Under the pieces are notes generated by a model that was given only the letters and a program-made list of their open reading frames with translations, did not search any database and was not told the origin of the DNA. Positions 23,759 to 31,886 of a stretch of 64,000 bases of DNA are shown here, piece by piece. The DNA lies in assembly GCA_910584055.1 (NCBI GenBank), contig CAJTZS010000016.1, forward strand, positions 1 through 64,000. Reading direction: 5' to 3'. This stretch comes from an uncultured Muribaculaceae bacterium. GTDB taxonomy: Bacteria; Bacteroidota; Bacteroidia; Bacteroidales; Muribaculaceae. The position numbers were made by a program, and so were the translations under genes. How positions within the stretch are numbered: position 1 is the first letter of the stretch; each line of letters begins with the position of its first letter.

Positions 23759-25414
23759 ATGAAAAAGAGTGCGCTTCAGCGAGTAAGAGCTGAGTACCAG
23801 CCCAAGTTGCCCAAAGATCTTCAGGGCGATGTGAAAGTGAAATTCGGAGAGGCAACCGAATCTGTAGCCAATCAGGAAGAAATCAAGGAAAGATTCCCCC
23901 ATACATACGGAATGCCTATCGTGCAGTTCGAGCATAACGACAAGCCCGAACGTGTGGAGGAGCCCTTTAACGTAGGTATTATCCTCTCGGGTGGTCAGGC
24001 TCCCGGCGGACACAATGTTGTGAGCGGTATTTTCGACGGTCTTAAGAAGCTTAACAAAGAAAACCGTCTTTACGGATTCCTTATGGGCCCAGCAGGATTC
24101 ATCAACCATCAGTATATGGAGCTTACAGCCGGCTATATTGCTGAATACCGTAATACCGGAGGTTTCGACATCATCGGTTCAGGCCGCACGAAACTTGAGA
24201 CTCCCGAGCAGTTCGAGGCTGGTCTTAAGATTCTTAAGGAGCTCAACATCAAGGCTCTTGTAATTATCGGAGGTGACGATTCAAATACCAATGCAGCCGT
24301 GCTCGCAGAGTATTACAAGAATATCGGGGCCGGCGTTCAAGTCATCGGGGTTCCAAAGACAATCGACGGCGACCTTAAGAACGAATGGATAGAGACATCA
24401 TTCGGTTTCGACACCGCATGCAAGGTATACAGCGAAGTCATCGGCAACATACAACGTGACTGCAACTCTGCAAAGAAATACTATCATTTCATAAAGCTTA
24501 TGGGGCGTTCAGCTTCCCATATCGCTCTTGAGTGTGCTCTTGAGACTCAGCCCAATATCTGTCTTATCTCAGAGGAGGTTCTTGCAAAACGCATGACACT
24601 CGACAATATCGTAAGCTATATCTGCTATGTTATCGCCGAGCGCGCAAAATTAGGGTGGAATTTCGGCACTGTCCTCATTCCGGAAGGTCTCATCGAGTTC
24701 ATTCCGTCCATGAAGACACTGATCTCCGAGCTTAACGATGTTCTTGTTGAATATGCTGACGAGCTGGAGTCTCTTGAGGAGAATGCAAAACTTGAGGCAA
24801 TCCACCGTCACCTGTCACCTGCAAACGCCGATCTTTATAAGATGCTTCCCAAGACTATCGCACTTCAGCTCAGCCTTGACCGCGACAGCCATGGTAACGT
24901 GCAGGTTTCCCTTATTGAAACCGAGAGCCTGCTGAGCCAGATGGTGGCAAAACGTCTTGACGAGATGGCAGAGGCCGGTGAATATAGCGGCAAATTCGCT
25001 GCACAGCATCATTTCTTCGGTTATGAGGGTCGTTGTGCAGATCCCACAAACTTTGATGCCGACTATACATATGCTCTCGGCTACAACGCCGCCATGCTCA
25101 TAAATTCCGGTCTTACCGGCTATATGTCGAGTGTGCGCAATCTTACGGACAAGACTGAGAACTGGATTTGCGGCGGTATTCCAATCACCATGATGATGAA
25201 TATGGAACGTCGTAACGGTGAGATGAAACCTGTTATCCAGAAAGCGCTTGTGAATCTCAATGGCCGTCCGTATCTGAAGTTCGCTTCAATGCGTGAGACT
25301 CTCGCCCTCAATACACTATATCAGTATCCCGGTCCGATCCAGTATTTCGGTCCGGCAGAGATCTGCGACCGTCCGTCGATGACACTGCTTCTTGAACACA
25401 ACAAAGAAATCTGA
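23759..25414 (+). CDS. pfp: PPi-dependent fructose-6-phosphate 1-phosphotransferase
   Basis: A 551-residue phosphofructokinase of the long PPi-type clade. The PPi signature GGDDSNTNAA (Asp in place of the second Gly of ATP enzymes, about 171) and GVPKTIDGDLKN (about 197) with catalytic Asp are present; MGRSASHIALE and FGYEGRC follow. It converts fructose-6-phosphate and PPi to fructose-1,6-bisphosphate reversibly in glycolysis/gluconeogenesis. Length is right for the family. It appears monocistronic: hairpins at 25457-25491 and 25512-25541 separate it from the next gene. Confidence 0.95.
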   Translation: MKKSALQRVRAEYQPKLPKDLQGDVKVKFGEATESVANQEEIKERFPHTYGMPIVQFEHNDKPERVEEPFNVGIILSGGQAPGGHNVVSGIFDGLKKLNKENRLYGFLMGPAGFINHQYMELTAGYIAEYRNTGGFDIIGSGRTKLETPEQFEAGLKILKELNIKALVIIGGDDSNTNAAVLAEYYKNIGAGVQVIGVPKTIDGDLKNEWIETSFGFDTACKVYSEVIGNIQRDCNSAKKYYHFIKLMGRSASHIALECALETQPNICLISEEVLAKRMTLDNIVSYICYVIAERAKLGWNFGTVLIPEGLIEFIPSMKTLISELNDVLVEYADELESLEENAKLEAIHRHLSPANADLYKMLPKTIALQLSLDRDSHGNVQVSLIETESLLSQMVAKRLDEMAEAGEYSGKFAAQHHFFGYEGRCADPTNFDADYTYALGYNAAMLINSGLTGYMSSVRNLTDKTENWICGGIPITMMMNMERRNGEMKPVIQKALVNLNGRPYLKFASMRETLALNTLYQYPGPIQYFGPAEICDRPSMTLLLEHNKEI

Positions 25415-25456
25415 TATAGAAATAATCAGTTTCAGCAGTAAACACGTAAATATTGT

Positions 25457-25491
25457 CGGAGATCTTGCAGTTTAGTATTGTAAGGTCTCCG
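25457..25491 (+). terminator. Hairpin after the phosphofructokinase gene
   Basis: CGGAGATCTT (25457-25466) pairs with AAGGTCTCCG (25482-25491) with one mismatch. The following sequence is only mildly T-rich, so it is a probable but not textbook terminator. Confidence 0.5.
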
Positions 25492-25511
25492 ATGTGTTAT
25501 ATAACTATTCA

Positions 25512-25541
25512 GCTTTCTAAATTGTTTACAACTTAGAAAGC
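25512..25541 (+). promoter_or_regulatory. Hairpin in the leader of the thioredoxin-like gene
   Basis: GCTTTCTAA (25512-25520) pairs perfectly with TTAGAAAGC (25533-25541) around a 12-nt loop. A third inverted pair, TTTAAAGTT/AACTTTAAA, follows near 25553-25590. The 80-bp stretch before the ATG at 25623 is thus strongly structured. Its role is unknown. Confidence 0.35.
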
Positions 25542-25622
25542 CGAAGTTCGGGTTTAAAGTTCAGTTTCTAAATAGGATATAAACTTTAAATTTCGTTGGA
25601 TAAATTTTAATGTAATTATATT

Positions 25623-26102
25623 ATGAAGAATATTAGTATATTTTGCGCCGTGTTCGTGGCTTTGGTGCTGGCAGGATGCGGTGAAAAAAAGAACTACAAG
25701 AATCCGGATGAAATTGAGACATCCAAGGAGTTGACAGAGAAATTATTTCCAAAACCGGAAGAGAATGTGGCCGAACCTCAGGAGAATTATGATGACGGGA
25801 CGGTTCTTACTGCTATGGTTTCCAACGGAAAACCGAGTATCGTGGATTTCACTGCAACATGGTGCGGTCCATGCCAGCGGATGAAACCTGTCTTTCATTC
25901 GCTTGCCAAGGAGTTTAATGATAAGTATAATTTCATCTCTATCGACATTGACGAGAATCAGGAGCTTGCGAACAAATACCAGATTCAGGCGGTGCCTACA
26001 TTTGTATTTCTTGATGCTGACGGGAAAGAAGGAAACAGAATCACGGGTATGATCAGCGAAAAGGAATTCAGAGATGAACTCCTTACTCCTGCATGGTATT
26101 AA
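25623..26102 (+). CDS. Thioredoxin-like lipoprotein
   Basis: A 159-residue protein with a lipoprotein signal peptide (VFVALVLAGCG, lipid-modified Cys near 19) and a C-terminal thioredoxin domain. The active site WCGPC lies in VDFTATWCGPCQRMKP at about residue 80, followed by ISIDIDENQELANKYQIQAVPTF with the cis-Pro. It is anchored in the periplasm or outer membrane and probably reduces or isomerises disulfides. It is followed 32 bp later by the MFS gene. Its partner is not identifiable. Confidence 0.88.
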   Translation: MKNISIFCAVFVALVLAGCGEKKNYKNPDEIETSKELTEKLFPKPEENVAEPQENYDDGTVLTAMVSNGKPSIVDFTATWCGPCQRMKPVFHSLAKEFNDKYNFISIDIDENQELANKYQIQAVPTFVFLDADGKEGNRITGMISEKEFRDELLTPAWY

Positions 26103-26134
26103 AAATAGCTTATTTAAAGAATTAAAACAACAAT

Positions 26135-27847
26135 ATGACAACAACTAAAGTATCGCCTGTGGCGGGATCTCTGAGAGATTACGCATGGGCACGTTGGACA
26201 GCATTAGGGCTTCTGGCATTCGCGATGTTCTGCTCGTATATTTTCATGGACATCCTTTCGCCAATTAAAGACCTGTTGCAATCCACAAGAGGATGGGATT
26301 CCACTGCATTCGGAACAATGCAGGGTTCCGAAACTTTTCTTAACGTGTTTATTTTCTTCCTTATCTTTGCAGGTATTATACTCGACAAGATGGGAGTGCG
26401 GTTCACAGCCGTTCTTTCAGGAGCCGTGATGCTCGTGGGAGCAGTGATCAACTGGTATGCGCTTACCGACTCTTTCCTTGGAAGCAGTCTTGATGTATGG
26501 TTCACCGACCATCTAAACTATATTCCAGGATTTGATGAGTTAGGCATATCCCCATTCTACAAAGGGATGCCGGCATCAGCCAAATTTTCAGCAGTCGGAT
26601 TCATGATTTTCGGTTGTGGTGTCGAGATGGCTGGAATCACGGTGAGCCGTGGTATCGTGAAATGGTTCAAAGGTCGTGAGATGGCCCTTGCGATGGGTTC
26701 GGAGATGGCTCTTGCGCGTCTTGGCGTGGCGACATGTATGATATTCTCGCCGGTTTTCGCCGAACTTGGAGGCACAATCAGTGTATCCCGTTCGGTTGCA
26801 TTCGGAGTGGTGCTCCTCATGATTGCGCTCATAATGTTCATTGTCTATTTCTTCATGGACAAAAAACTCGATGCGCAGACCGGGGAGGCTGAAGAGAAAG
26901 ATGATCCATTCAAGATCAGCGATCTCGGGAAGATATTGTCGAGCTGGGCATTCTGGCTTGTAGCTCTCCTTTGCGTTCTTTATTATTCTGCCATTTTCCC
27001 CTTCCAGAAATATGCGGTCAACATGCTTCAATGCAACCTTGCATTCACCGATGTCGCTCCTGATTCTTTCTGGGGTAGCGATGCTGTCAGCGTATGGCAG
27101 TATGTTGTGATGCTTATAGTTGCATTCGCTTCGTTTGCAAGTAATTTCGGCAAGAGCAAGCTGATGCGTTCCATCATGCTTGTAGTGGCTATCGGCTGTC
27201 TTGTGCTATATTGCTGGATGGGCTACATGCGGCAGAGTGCCGCTGCCATTTTCGCTGTGTTCCCGCTTCTCGCTGTCGGAATTACACCGATCCTCGGTAA
27301 ATATGTTGACTATAAAGGTAAGGCGGCGTCGATGCTTGTTTTGGGAGCGTTGCTTCTTATCGCCTGTCATCTTACTTTTGCGTTTATCCTTCCGATGTTC
27401 AAGGACAGCCCTGTAGGTGGTGTTGTGGTTGCCTATCTGACAATTCTTGTGCTCGGTGCATCGTTCTCGCTTGTCCCGGCATCGCTCTGGCCGAGTGTCC
27501 CGAAACTGGTCGATGCCAAGATTATCGGGTCTGCATATGCATTGATCTTCTGGATTCAGAACATTGGTCTTTGGTTGTTCCCGATGCTTATCGGAAAGGT
27601 GCTCGATTCAACCAATCCTCAGATTACCGAGGCTCTTGCAAATGGAACCATGACAGAAGAGGTTGCATCGGTTAGCTATAATTACACGGCGCCATTGGTA
27701 ATGCTCGCCTGCTTGGGCGTTGCTGCCCTTGTTCTCGGACTTGTGCTTAAAGCACTCGATGCCAAAAAGCACCTTGGTCTTGAACTTCCCAATGTACAGA
27801 ATGTTGTAGAGGTAAAAGAATCCGAGGTCGAGTCAGTGGAGGCTTAA
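26135..27847 (+). CDS. MFS transporter
   Basis: A 570-residue major facilitator with about 12 membrane spans. The N-terminal half holds the LDKMGVRFTAVLSG variant of the MFS loop motif, and GCGVEMAGITVSRGIVKWFKGREMALAMGSEMALARLG resembles nitrate/oxalate-type carriers (NarK/OxlT-like). A long periplasmic insertion (DVWFTDHLNYIPGFDELGI, about 120-140) and a charged central loop are visible. The substrate cannot be inferred. It lies just downstream of the thioredoxin-like gene and 12 bp upstream of a Spi-domain protein. Confidence 0.85.
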   Translation: MTTTKVSPVAGSLRDYAWARWTALGLLAFAMFCSYIFMDILSPIKDLLQSTRGWDSTAFGTMQGSETFLNVFIFFLIFAGIILDKMGVRFTAVLSGAVMLVGAVINWYALTDSFLGSSLDVWFTDHLNYIPGFDELGISPFYKGMPASAKFSAVGFMIFGCGVEMAGITVSRGIVKWFKGREMALAMGSEMALARLGVATCMIFSPVFAELGGTISVSRSVAFGVVLLMIALIMFIVYFFMDKKLDAQTGEAEEKDDPFKISDLGKILSSWAFWLVALLCVLYYSAIFPFQKYAVNMLQCNLAFTDVAPDSFWGSDAVSVWQYVVMLIVAFASFASNFGKSKLMRSIMLVVAIGCLVLYCWMGYMRQSAAAIFAVFPLLAVGITPILGKYVDYKGKAASMLVLGALLLIACHLTFAFILPMFKDSPVGGVVVAYLTILVLGASFSLVPASLWPSVPKLVDAKIIGSAYALIFWIQNIGLWLFPMLIGKVLDSTNPQITEALANGTMTEEVASVSYNYTAPLVMLACLGVAALVLGLVLKALDAKKHLGLELPNVQNVVEVKESEVESVEA

Positions 27848-27859
27848 AATATTTTGGAA

Positions 27860-28786
27860 TTGAAATCAAGGACAGTAATATTAGTGATGGCTTGCATGGC
27901 GGTTGGTTCCGTCATGCAAGCCGAAACTGTAACCCGCAAAGAGGCAAATTCGCTTGCACAGACATTCTTCAATGCTGCATACGGGGAGGTGACGGCGCCT
28001 CCACAGATGGTGTGGAACGGCAGGCAGCTCACTACTGACAGACTCTTTTCACCTCTCTATGTCTATAATTCTCCCAAGGGAGGCTATGTCATAATATCCG
28101 CAGAGAACAAGGCATATCCGATACTTGCTTACAGCACCCGGCGGAAATTTGACAGGGAAAAGCTTTCCGATGGAGAAAAGGACATGCTTACGAAGTATGC
28201 CAGAGAAATTGAAATTGTAAGATATGATCCGAGGATTCCGGCTAATGCTTTGAAAGCTTGGCAGAATATTCCACAGTATGTTTCTGCCGTCCTCAAAGAG
28301 CCATATAGAAGCGATGAATATAATGCCCTTACTGATGAACAGCGTGAGAGGCTGGAATCTCTTGACAGAGCCGGGAATCAGATTTTTATGCCTCAAGCCT
28401 CGGAATTTGATTTATATAACCCTGATAATTTCAGAGACATCACCCTTGATGATGTGACGGAAGAAGAAATCCCATTTAAGTTTTATGAGGATTTTATCAG
28501 AGATATACACAAAGAGAATCTCGAACGGCGAATAATTCTTGAAGAATTGATATCGCCATCGAAGCCGGTGGTGAAGGCTCTTGGCGGAGGACATTTCGAG
28601 ATTGCTTTTCCTGAAGGTGTCAGAATGATGCGTGTTTATGCACTCGCCGGAATGCAGGTGATGGAAAAATACTATAAGGAGACATCGTTAATGAACATAG
28701 ATTTGTCAGCCCTCGCATCAGGGTATTATGTGGCACTCGCTATTGCTGACAGCGGAGAGATTTATGGATTCAAACTGTACAGATAA
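27860..28786 (+). CDS. Exported Spi-domain (streptopain inhibitor-like) protein
   Basis: A 308-residue protein with a signal peptide (MKSRTVILVMACMAVGSVMQAE, starting from TTG 27860; TTG 27854 and ATG 27888 are alternatives). Residues about 25-130 match the Spi/C10-peptidase prodomain: VTRKEANSLAQTFFNAAYGE, SPLYVYNSPKGGYVIISAENK and PILAYSTRRKF. The C-terminal part ends with FEIAFPEGVRMMRVYALAGM and YYVALAIADSGEIYGFKLYR, resembling T9SS-type sorting domains. No Cys-His catalytic peptidase domain is present, so it is a free inhibitor-like protein. It is followed by a small membrane protein after 2 bp. Confidence 0.75.
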   Translation: MKSRTVILVMACMAVGSVMQAETVTRKEANSLAQTFFNAAYGEVTAPPQMVWNGRQLTTDRLFSPLYVYNSPKGGYVIISAENKAYPILAYSTRRKFDREKLSDGEKDMLTKYAREIEIVRYDPRIPANALKAWQNIPQYVSAVLKEPYRSDEYNALTDEQRERLESLDRAGNQIFMPQASEFDLYNPDNFRDITLDDVTEEEIPFKFYEDFIRDIHKENLERRIILEELISPSKPVVKALGGGHFEIAFPEGVRMMRVYALAGMQVMEKYYKETSLMNIDLSALASGYYVALAIADSGEIYGFKLYR

Positions 28787-28788
28787 TT

Positions 28789-29052
28789 ATGGGTAATATT
28801 CTAAAAATGAAAAGTGCCGCCTGGGGAGGGCTTGCCCTCATGGTCGTATGGCTTGTATATTCGTTTTTCGTACATTCACCATGGTGGGGCTATATAAGTG
28901 TGTTTTTTGCTTTTATGATGGTGTTTTGCCATTTGGCGGCTCTGTATGTTGAAAAGATAAGCAGCGCAGCCAGTCGAAAACTTGATCTGCTATCGTTCGT
29001 GATGGGAGTGCATTTCATTGTAGCTATTATCATAGAAGCATTTTTCGTTTAG
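28789..29052 (+). CDS. Small membrane protein of unknown function
   Basis: An 87-residue protein with three hydrophobic stretches (LALMVVWLVYSFFV, ISVFFAFMMVFCHLAAL and VMGVHFIVAIIIEAFFV) joined by short loops. I recognise no family. It starts two bases after the Spi-domain gene, so it may be its translational partner. Repeat element B lies 26 bp downstream. Confidence 0.65.
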   Translation: MGNILKMKSAAWGGLALMVVWLVYSFFVHSPWWGYISVFFAFMMVFCHLAALYVEKISSAASRKLDLLSFVMGVHFIVAIIIEAFFV

Positions 29053-29078
29053 CCGTCCAGGACAATCGTATATAGTAA

Positions 29079-29273
29079 TGAACTTGTCTAAACTTATTTA
29101 CGAATGTTAAGAATAGGCTTGAATTACATTCTTTTATCAACCTTGGCGAATCTTTTTGGCCGGTTTTGCCCCTCTCATCGGCAGCAACCTCTCGGTTGCT
29201 GCCTCTTCGAGTGACAAAACCGCCTCAAAAATATTCTGCCAATGTTAATAAAAAATAAGTTTAGACAAGTTCA
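29079..29273 (+). repeat. Structured dispersed element, copy B
   Basis: A 195-bp element bounded by TGAACTTGTCTAAACTTATT and its inverted copy. The centre has a nested structure: GGCAGCAAC/GTTGCTGCC inside GGTTTTG/CAAAACC, flanked by CATC on the left and CTTC on the right as in copies A1 and A2. TCTTTTTGGC upstream is shared with copy C. A frame of 36 codons runs from ATG 29104 to TGA 29214. It lies between convergent genes, so this copy is not a leader. Confidence 0.75.
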
Positions 29274-29316
29274 ATAAATAAAATCCCGGGATAAATATCC
29301 CGGGATTTTATTTATT
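29273..29316. terminator. Bidirectional terminator for mdh
   Basis: A perfect 20-bp stem (29273-29292 with 29297-29316, AAAT loop) has a GC-rich CCCGGGAT core and A/T arms, so it can work in both directions. It ends the malate dehydrogenase transcript (minus) and could stop readthrough from element B. Confidence 0.9.
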
Positions 29317-29334
29317 GGATTATCTTTTTTTAAA

Positions 29335-30264
29335 TCAGGCAGGAAGAGCTGCGTTTGTTTTGTGAACAGCTTCTGCGCTCTTCTTGAAGAGTGCTTTCTC
29401 TTCTTCGTTAAGGTCGAGTTCAAGGATTTTCTTGATTCCGCCTTTGCCGAGCACACAGGGAACACCGATGCAAAGGTCGCTTTCGCCGTATTCACCCTCC
29501 AGAAGAGCCGAGCAAGGAATGATTGCATCCTGATCGTGGAGAACTGCTTCAACGACTTCAGCAGTAGCGGCACCCGGAGCATACCATGCTGATGTGCCGA
29601 GAAGTTTGGTAAGGGTTGCACCTCCCACCATGGTGTCCGCTGCGACTTTATCGAGTTCTTCAGCCGAAAGGAAGTTCGTTACAGGTATGCCTCGAAGAGT
29701 TGCGAAACGTTTCATCGGAATCATTGTAGTGTCACCGTGACCGCCGATTACGAAACCTTCGATCTCATTCGGGTTTGCGTTGAGAGCCTTGCTGAGATAA
29801 TATTTGAAGCGGCTGCTGTCGAGAGCACCACCCATACCGATTATTCGGTTTTTGGGAAGACCCGACACTTTGTGAATGAGATAGGTCATAGTGTCCATCG
29901 GGTTGGAAACGCAAACTATCACAGCATTGGGGCTATGTGCGAGAACACTTTCAGTCACCTGTTTAACGATTCCTGCATTCACTCCGATAAGTTCTTCGCG
30001 AGTCATACCCGGTTTACGGGGTATACCGGAAGTGATAACAACGACATCGCTGTCTTTAGTTGCCTCATAGTTGTTTGTTACGCCGTTGATGCGTGTGTTC
30101 ATGTCGAGAAGGTTTGCGGTCTGCATCATATCCATGGCCTTTCCTTCAGAAACGCCTTCTTTGATGTCGATCATAACAACCTCATCTGCAATTTCACGGA
30201 GAGCCATTACGTTGGCTGCTGTTGCGCCTACATTGCCGGCGCCAACTACTGTTACTTTTGACAT
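29335..30264 (-). CDS. mdh: Malate dehydrogenase
   Basis: A 309-residue NAD-dependent malate dehydrogenase of the LDH-like clade. The nucleotide site VTVVGAGNVGATAA is N-terminal, and the NAD-type acidic residue follows in VMIDIKEG. The substrate loop GIPRKPGMTREEL has the Arg pair typical of MDH rather than LDH; VSNPMDTMTYL and the catalytic His in VIGGHGDTTMIP (about 175) are intact. It interconverts malate and oxaloacetate in the reductive branch to fumarate used by anaerobic Bacteroidales. It is monocistronic, with a strong promoter at 30347-30377. Confidence 0.95.
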   Translation of the reverse strand: MSKVTVVGAGNVGATAANVMALREIADEVVMIDIKEGVSEGKAMDMMQTANLLDMNTRINGVTNNYEATKDSDVVVITSGIPRKPGMTREELIGVNAGIVKQVTESVLAHSPNAVIVCVSNPMDTMTYLIHKVSGLPKNRIIGMGGALDSSRFKYYLSKALNANPNEIEGFVIGGHGDTTMIPMKRFATLRGIPVTNFLSAEELDKVAADTMVGGATLTKLLGTSAWYAPGAATAEVVEAVLHDQDAIIPCSALLEGEYGESDLCIGVPCVLGKGGIKKILELDLNEEEKALFKKSAEAVHKTNAALPA

Positions 30265-30346
30265 AATTGCCTGTGATTTATGATATTAATATTGGTTAGT
30301 TCTATCGTTGGATTTTCTTATGTTTTATGTTTGTCCCATTCACTCA

Positions 30347-30377
30347 CAAAATTAAGGAAATAATTCCTTAATTCAAA
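30347..30377 (-). promoter_or_regulatory. mdh promoter with an operator-like dyad
   Basis: On the minus strand TTTG (30374-30377) and TAATTTTG (30347-30354) are spaced by 19 bp. The spacer contains TTAAGGAA-ATAA-TTCCTTAA (30352-30371), a perfect 8-bp dyad that overlaps the -7 box. A repressor or activator bound there would block or aid polymerase. The transcript starts near 30340, giving a leader of about 75 nt. Confidence 0.65.
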
Positions 30378-30415
30378 TGAAAACGGCAAATATTTTTTTT
30401 CGTCCCGTTCATCTT

Positions 30416-31756
30416 TCAGAATGAAAATGAAACAAATGCCCCGAGTCTTCTTGCCCAAGCTGTTTCACCACTGAAATTCATTCGGCGACCGAGATTGAAT
30501 TCCACGGCACATGAAATGCGCGGTGTAAGATACCAAAACACGTTGGTTGCCATGTATAATCCCTGTTTATATTGATCGGCGGATACATCGTGGCGTGGTG
30601 CATATCGACTCCCTCCGAAAGTTGCACTTGCAAATATCATAGGCGTGAAATTGTATTGTAGTCCGATGTATCCGCCGTAACATAACGGTGCATACAGTTT
30701 TCCGGGTTTGTCAGGATCGGCAACAAGATCATATGACCCCATAAGCCAGTCGCCTCCAAGGCTGCCATATCCGTGTCCCCCGTTCATGCAACAGTATAGG
30801 GTCATAGCATAAAATGGACTGAACAATGTGCTGAGTTGCACGCCATAGCCGCTCTTATTGTGATTCTTTCCGACCAAAAGATTGCGATATGGCAAAGATC
30901 TGTATATTGCAGATAATCTTATATGATTTGATTTTTGCCATTCATATTGTAGGAAAGCTGCGACATCAGGTATATATTGTGAAACCTTTGCTGTAATGTC
31001 AGGAATCACCTCAATCTGATCTGAGGGCGTTTCTACTGATGCCGCTACAGAAAAACCTTTCGGCAACTCATGTAGCCATCTTATCAAGACAGAGGTGGCA
31101 CTCATTTTTGCATTCGGTCCTGAGGCATCTACAGTTGGGGGGAGGGCAGTCGGGTCGCTGAAAGTGGAATTTGTGTAACCGAAAGTCCAGTCATTAATTG
31201 CGGCATAGGCTTTTTTCAGACGGAAATCCCTTGCTTCATAGCCGTTAAAATTCGCCTCGATATAAACCTGATATTCCCCTAACAGCTTGTTTCTGCCAAT
31301 CACCCTGAAAAACAGCGCGGTTCCTGCGGGTGTTGTGCCAAGATGCCTTTTCTGCAAAGGGTCTTTCTCCATCGGTATAAGGTATGGGGCGAATCCCGGT
31401 GACGGCAACGCTCCTCCCCAATCGAAATATCCTCTCATTCTTACACATCCTCCCATGCCCATGGCAAGTTGGGAATCCTTAGATAAGAAAAGGAAGTAAG
31501 GTGCGAGTGGATCTTGAAAATGACGGAACTGGTCTTCATAGAATCTCTGTATCAATGTCAATGTGGTATCTTTGGACGGTTCATCCCCCTTACCAAAATA
31601 GATAAACTTATGATTTGACATCGTTGAATCCATCCTCACATCTTCGAGTCTTTTGCGGGATTGGGCACCGATTGGTTGCGTTAAGGAAATACAGGCTATT
31701 GAAGCGGTGATTATTATACATGTATGTTTTAAAACACTAAATAAAAAGCGGTTCAT
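30416..31756 (-). CDS. DcaP-like outer-membrane porin
   Basis: A 446-residue protein with a signal peptide (ending near PIGAQ). The N-terminal half carries a short coiled region, then GCVRMRGYFDWGG and alternating beta strands (GYTNSTFSDPTALPPTVDASGPN). It ends with a terminal Phe (GAFVSFSF) as outer-membrane barrels do. The pattern matches the DcaP-like trimeric porin family, which takes up small anionic compounds. It is divergent from the GH43-GH97 gene, with a shared 130-bp region. Confidence 0.7.
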   Translation of the reverse strand: MNRFLFSVLKHTCIIITASIACISLTQPIGAQSRKRLEDVRMDSTMSNHKFIYFGKGDEPSKDTTLTLIQRFYEDQFRHFQDPLAPYFLFLSKDSQLAMGMGGCVRMRGYFDWGGALPSPGFAPYLIPMEKDPLQKRHLGTTPAGTALFFRVIGRNKLLGEYQVYIEANFNGYEARDFRLKKAYAAINDWTFGYTNSTFSDPTALPPTVDASGPNAKMSATSVLIRWLHELPKGFSVAASVETPSDQIEVIPDITAKVSQYIPDVAAFLQYEWQKSNHIRLSAIYRSLPYRNLLVGKNHNKSGYGVQLSTLFSPFYAMTLYCCMNGGHGYGSLGGDWLMGSYDLVADPDKPGKLYAPLCYGGYIGLQYNFTPMIFASATFGGSRYAPRHDVSADQYKQGLYMATNVFWYLTPRISCAVEFNLGRRMNFSGETAWARRLGAFVSFSF

Positions 31757-31757
31757 A

Positions 31758-31789
31758 TTTGTGGAATGGAATAAAAATGTTTAACTTTG
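31758..31789 (+). promoter_or_regulatory. Promoter for the glycoside hydrolase genes
   Basis: TTTG (31758-31761) and TAACTTTG (31782-31789) are 20 bp apart, a consensus Bacteroidota promoter. Transcription should start near 31796, leaving a leader of about 90 nt that begins with the hairpin at 31792-31816. Confidence 0.7.
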
Positions 31790-31791
31790 CG

Positions 31792-31816
31792 AATAAGTGT
31801 AGAAAATACACTTATT
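31792..31816 (+). promoter_or_regulatory. Hairpin at the start of the GH leader
   Basis: AATAAGTGT (31792-31800) and ACACTTATT (31808-31816) form a perfect 9-bp stem with a 7-nt loop at the predicted 5' end. It could stabilise the message or be an operator in DNA. Confidence 0.45.
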
Positions 31817-31886
31817 TATAAAATATGAATTCAAATTTTTAAGTTAAACAACCTTAAAATTCATTTTAAAATTATAACAACTGACC

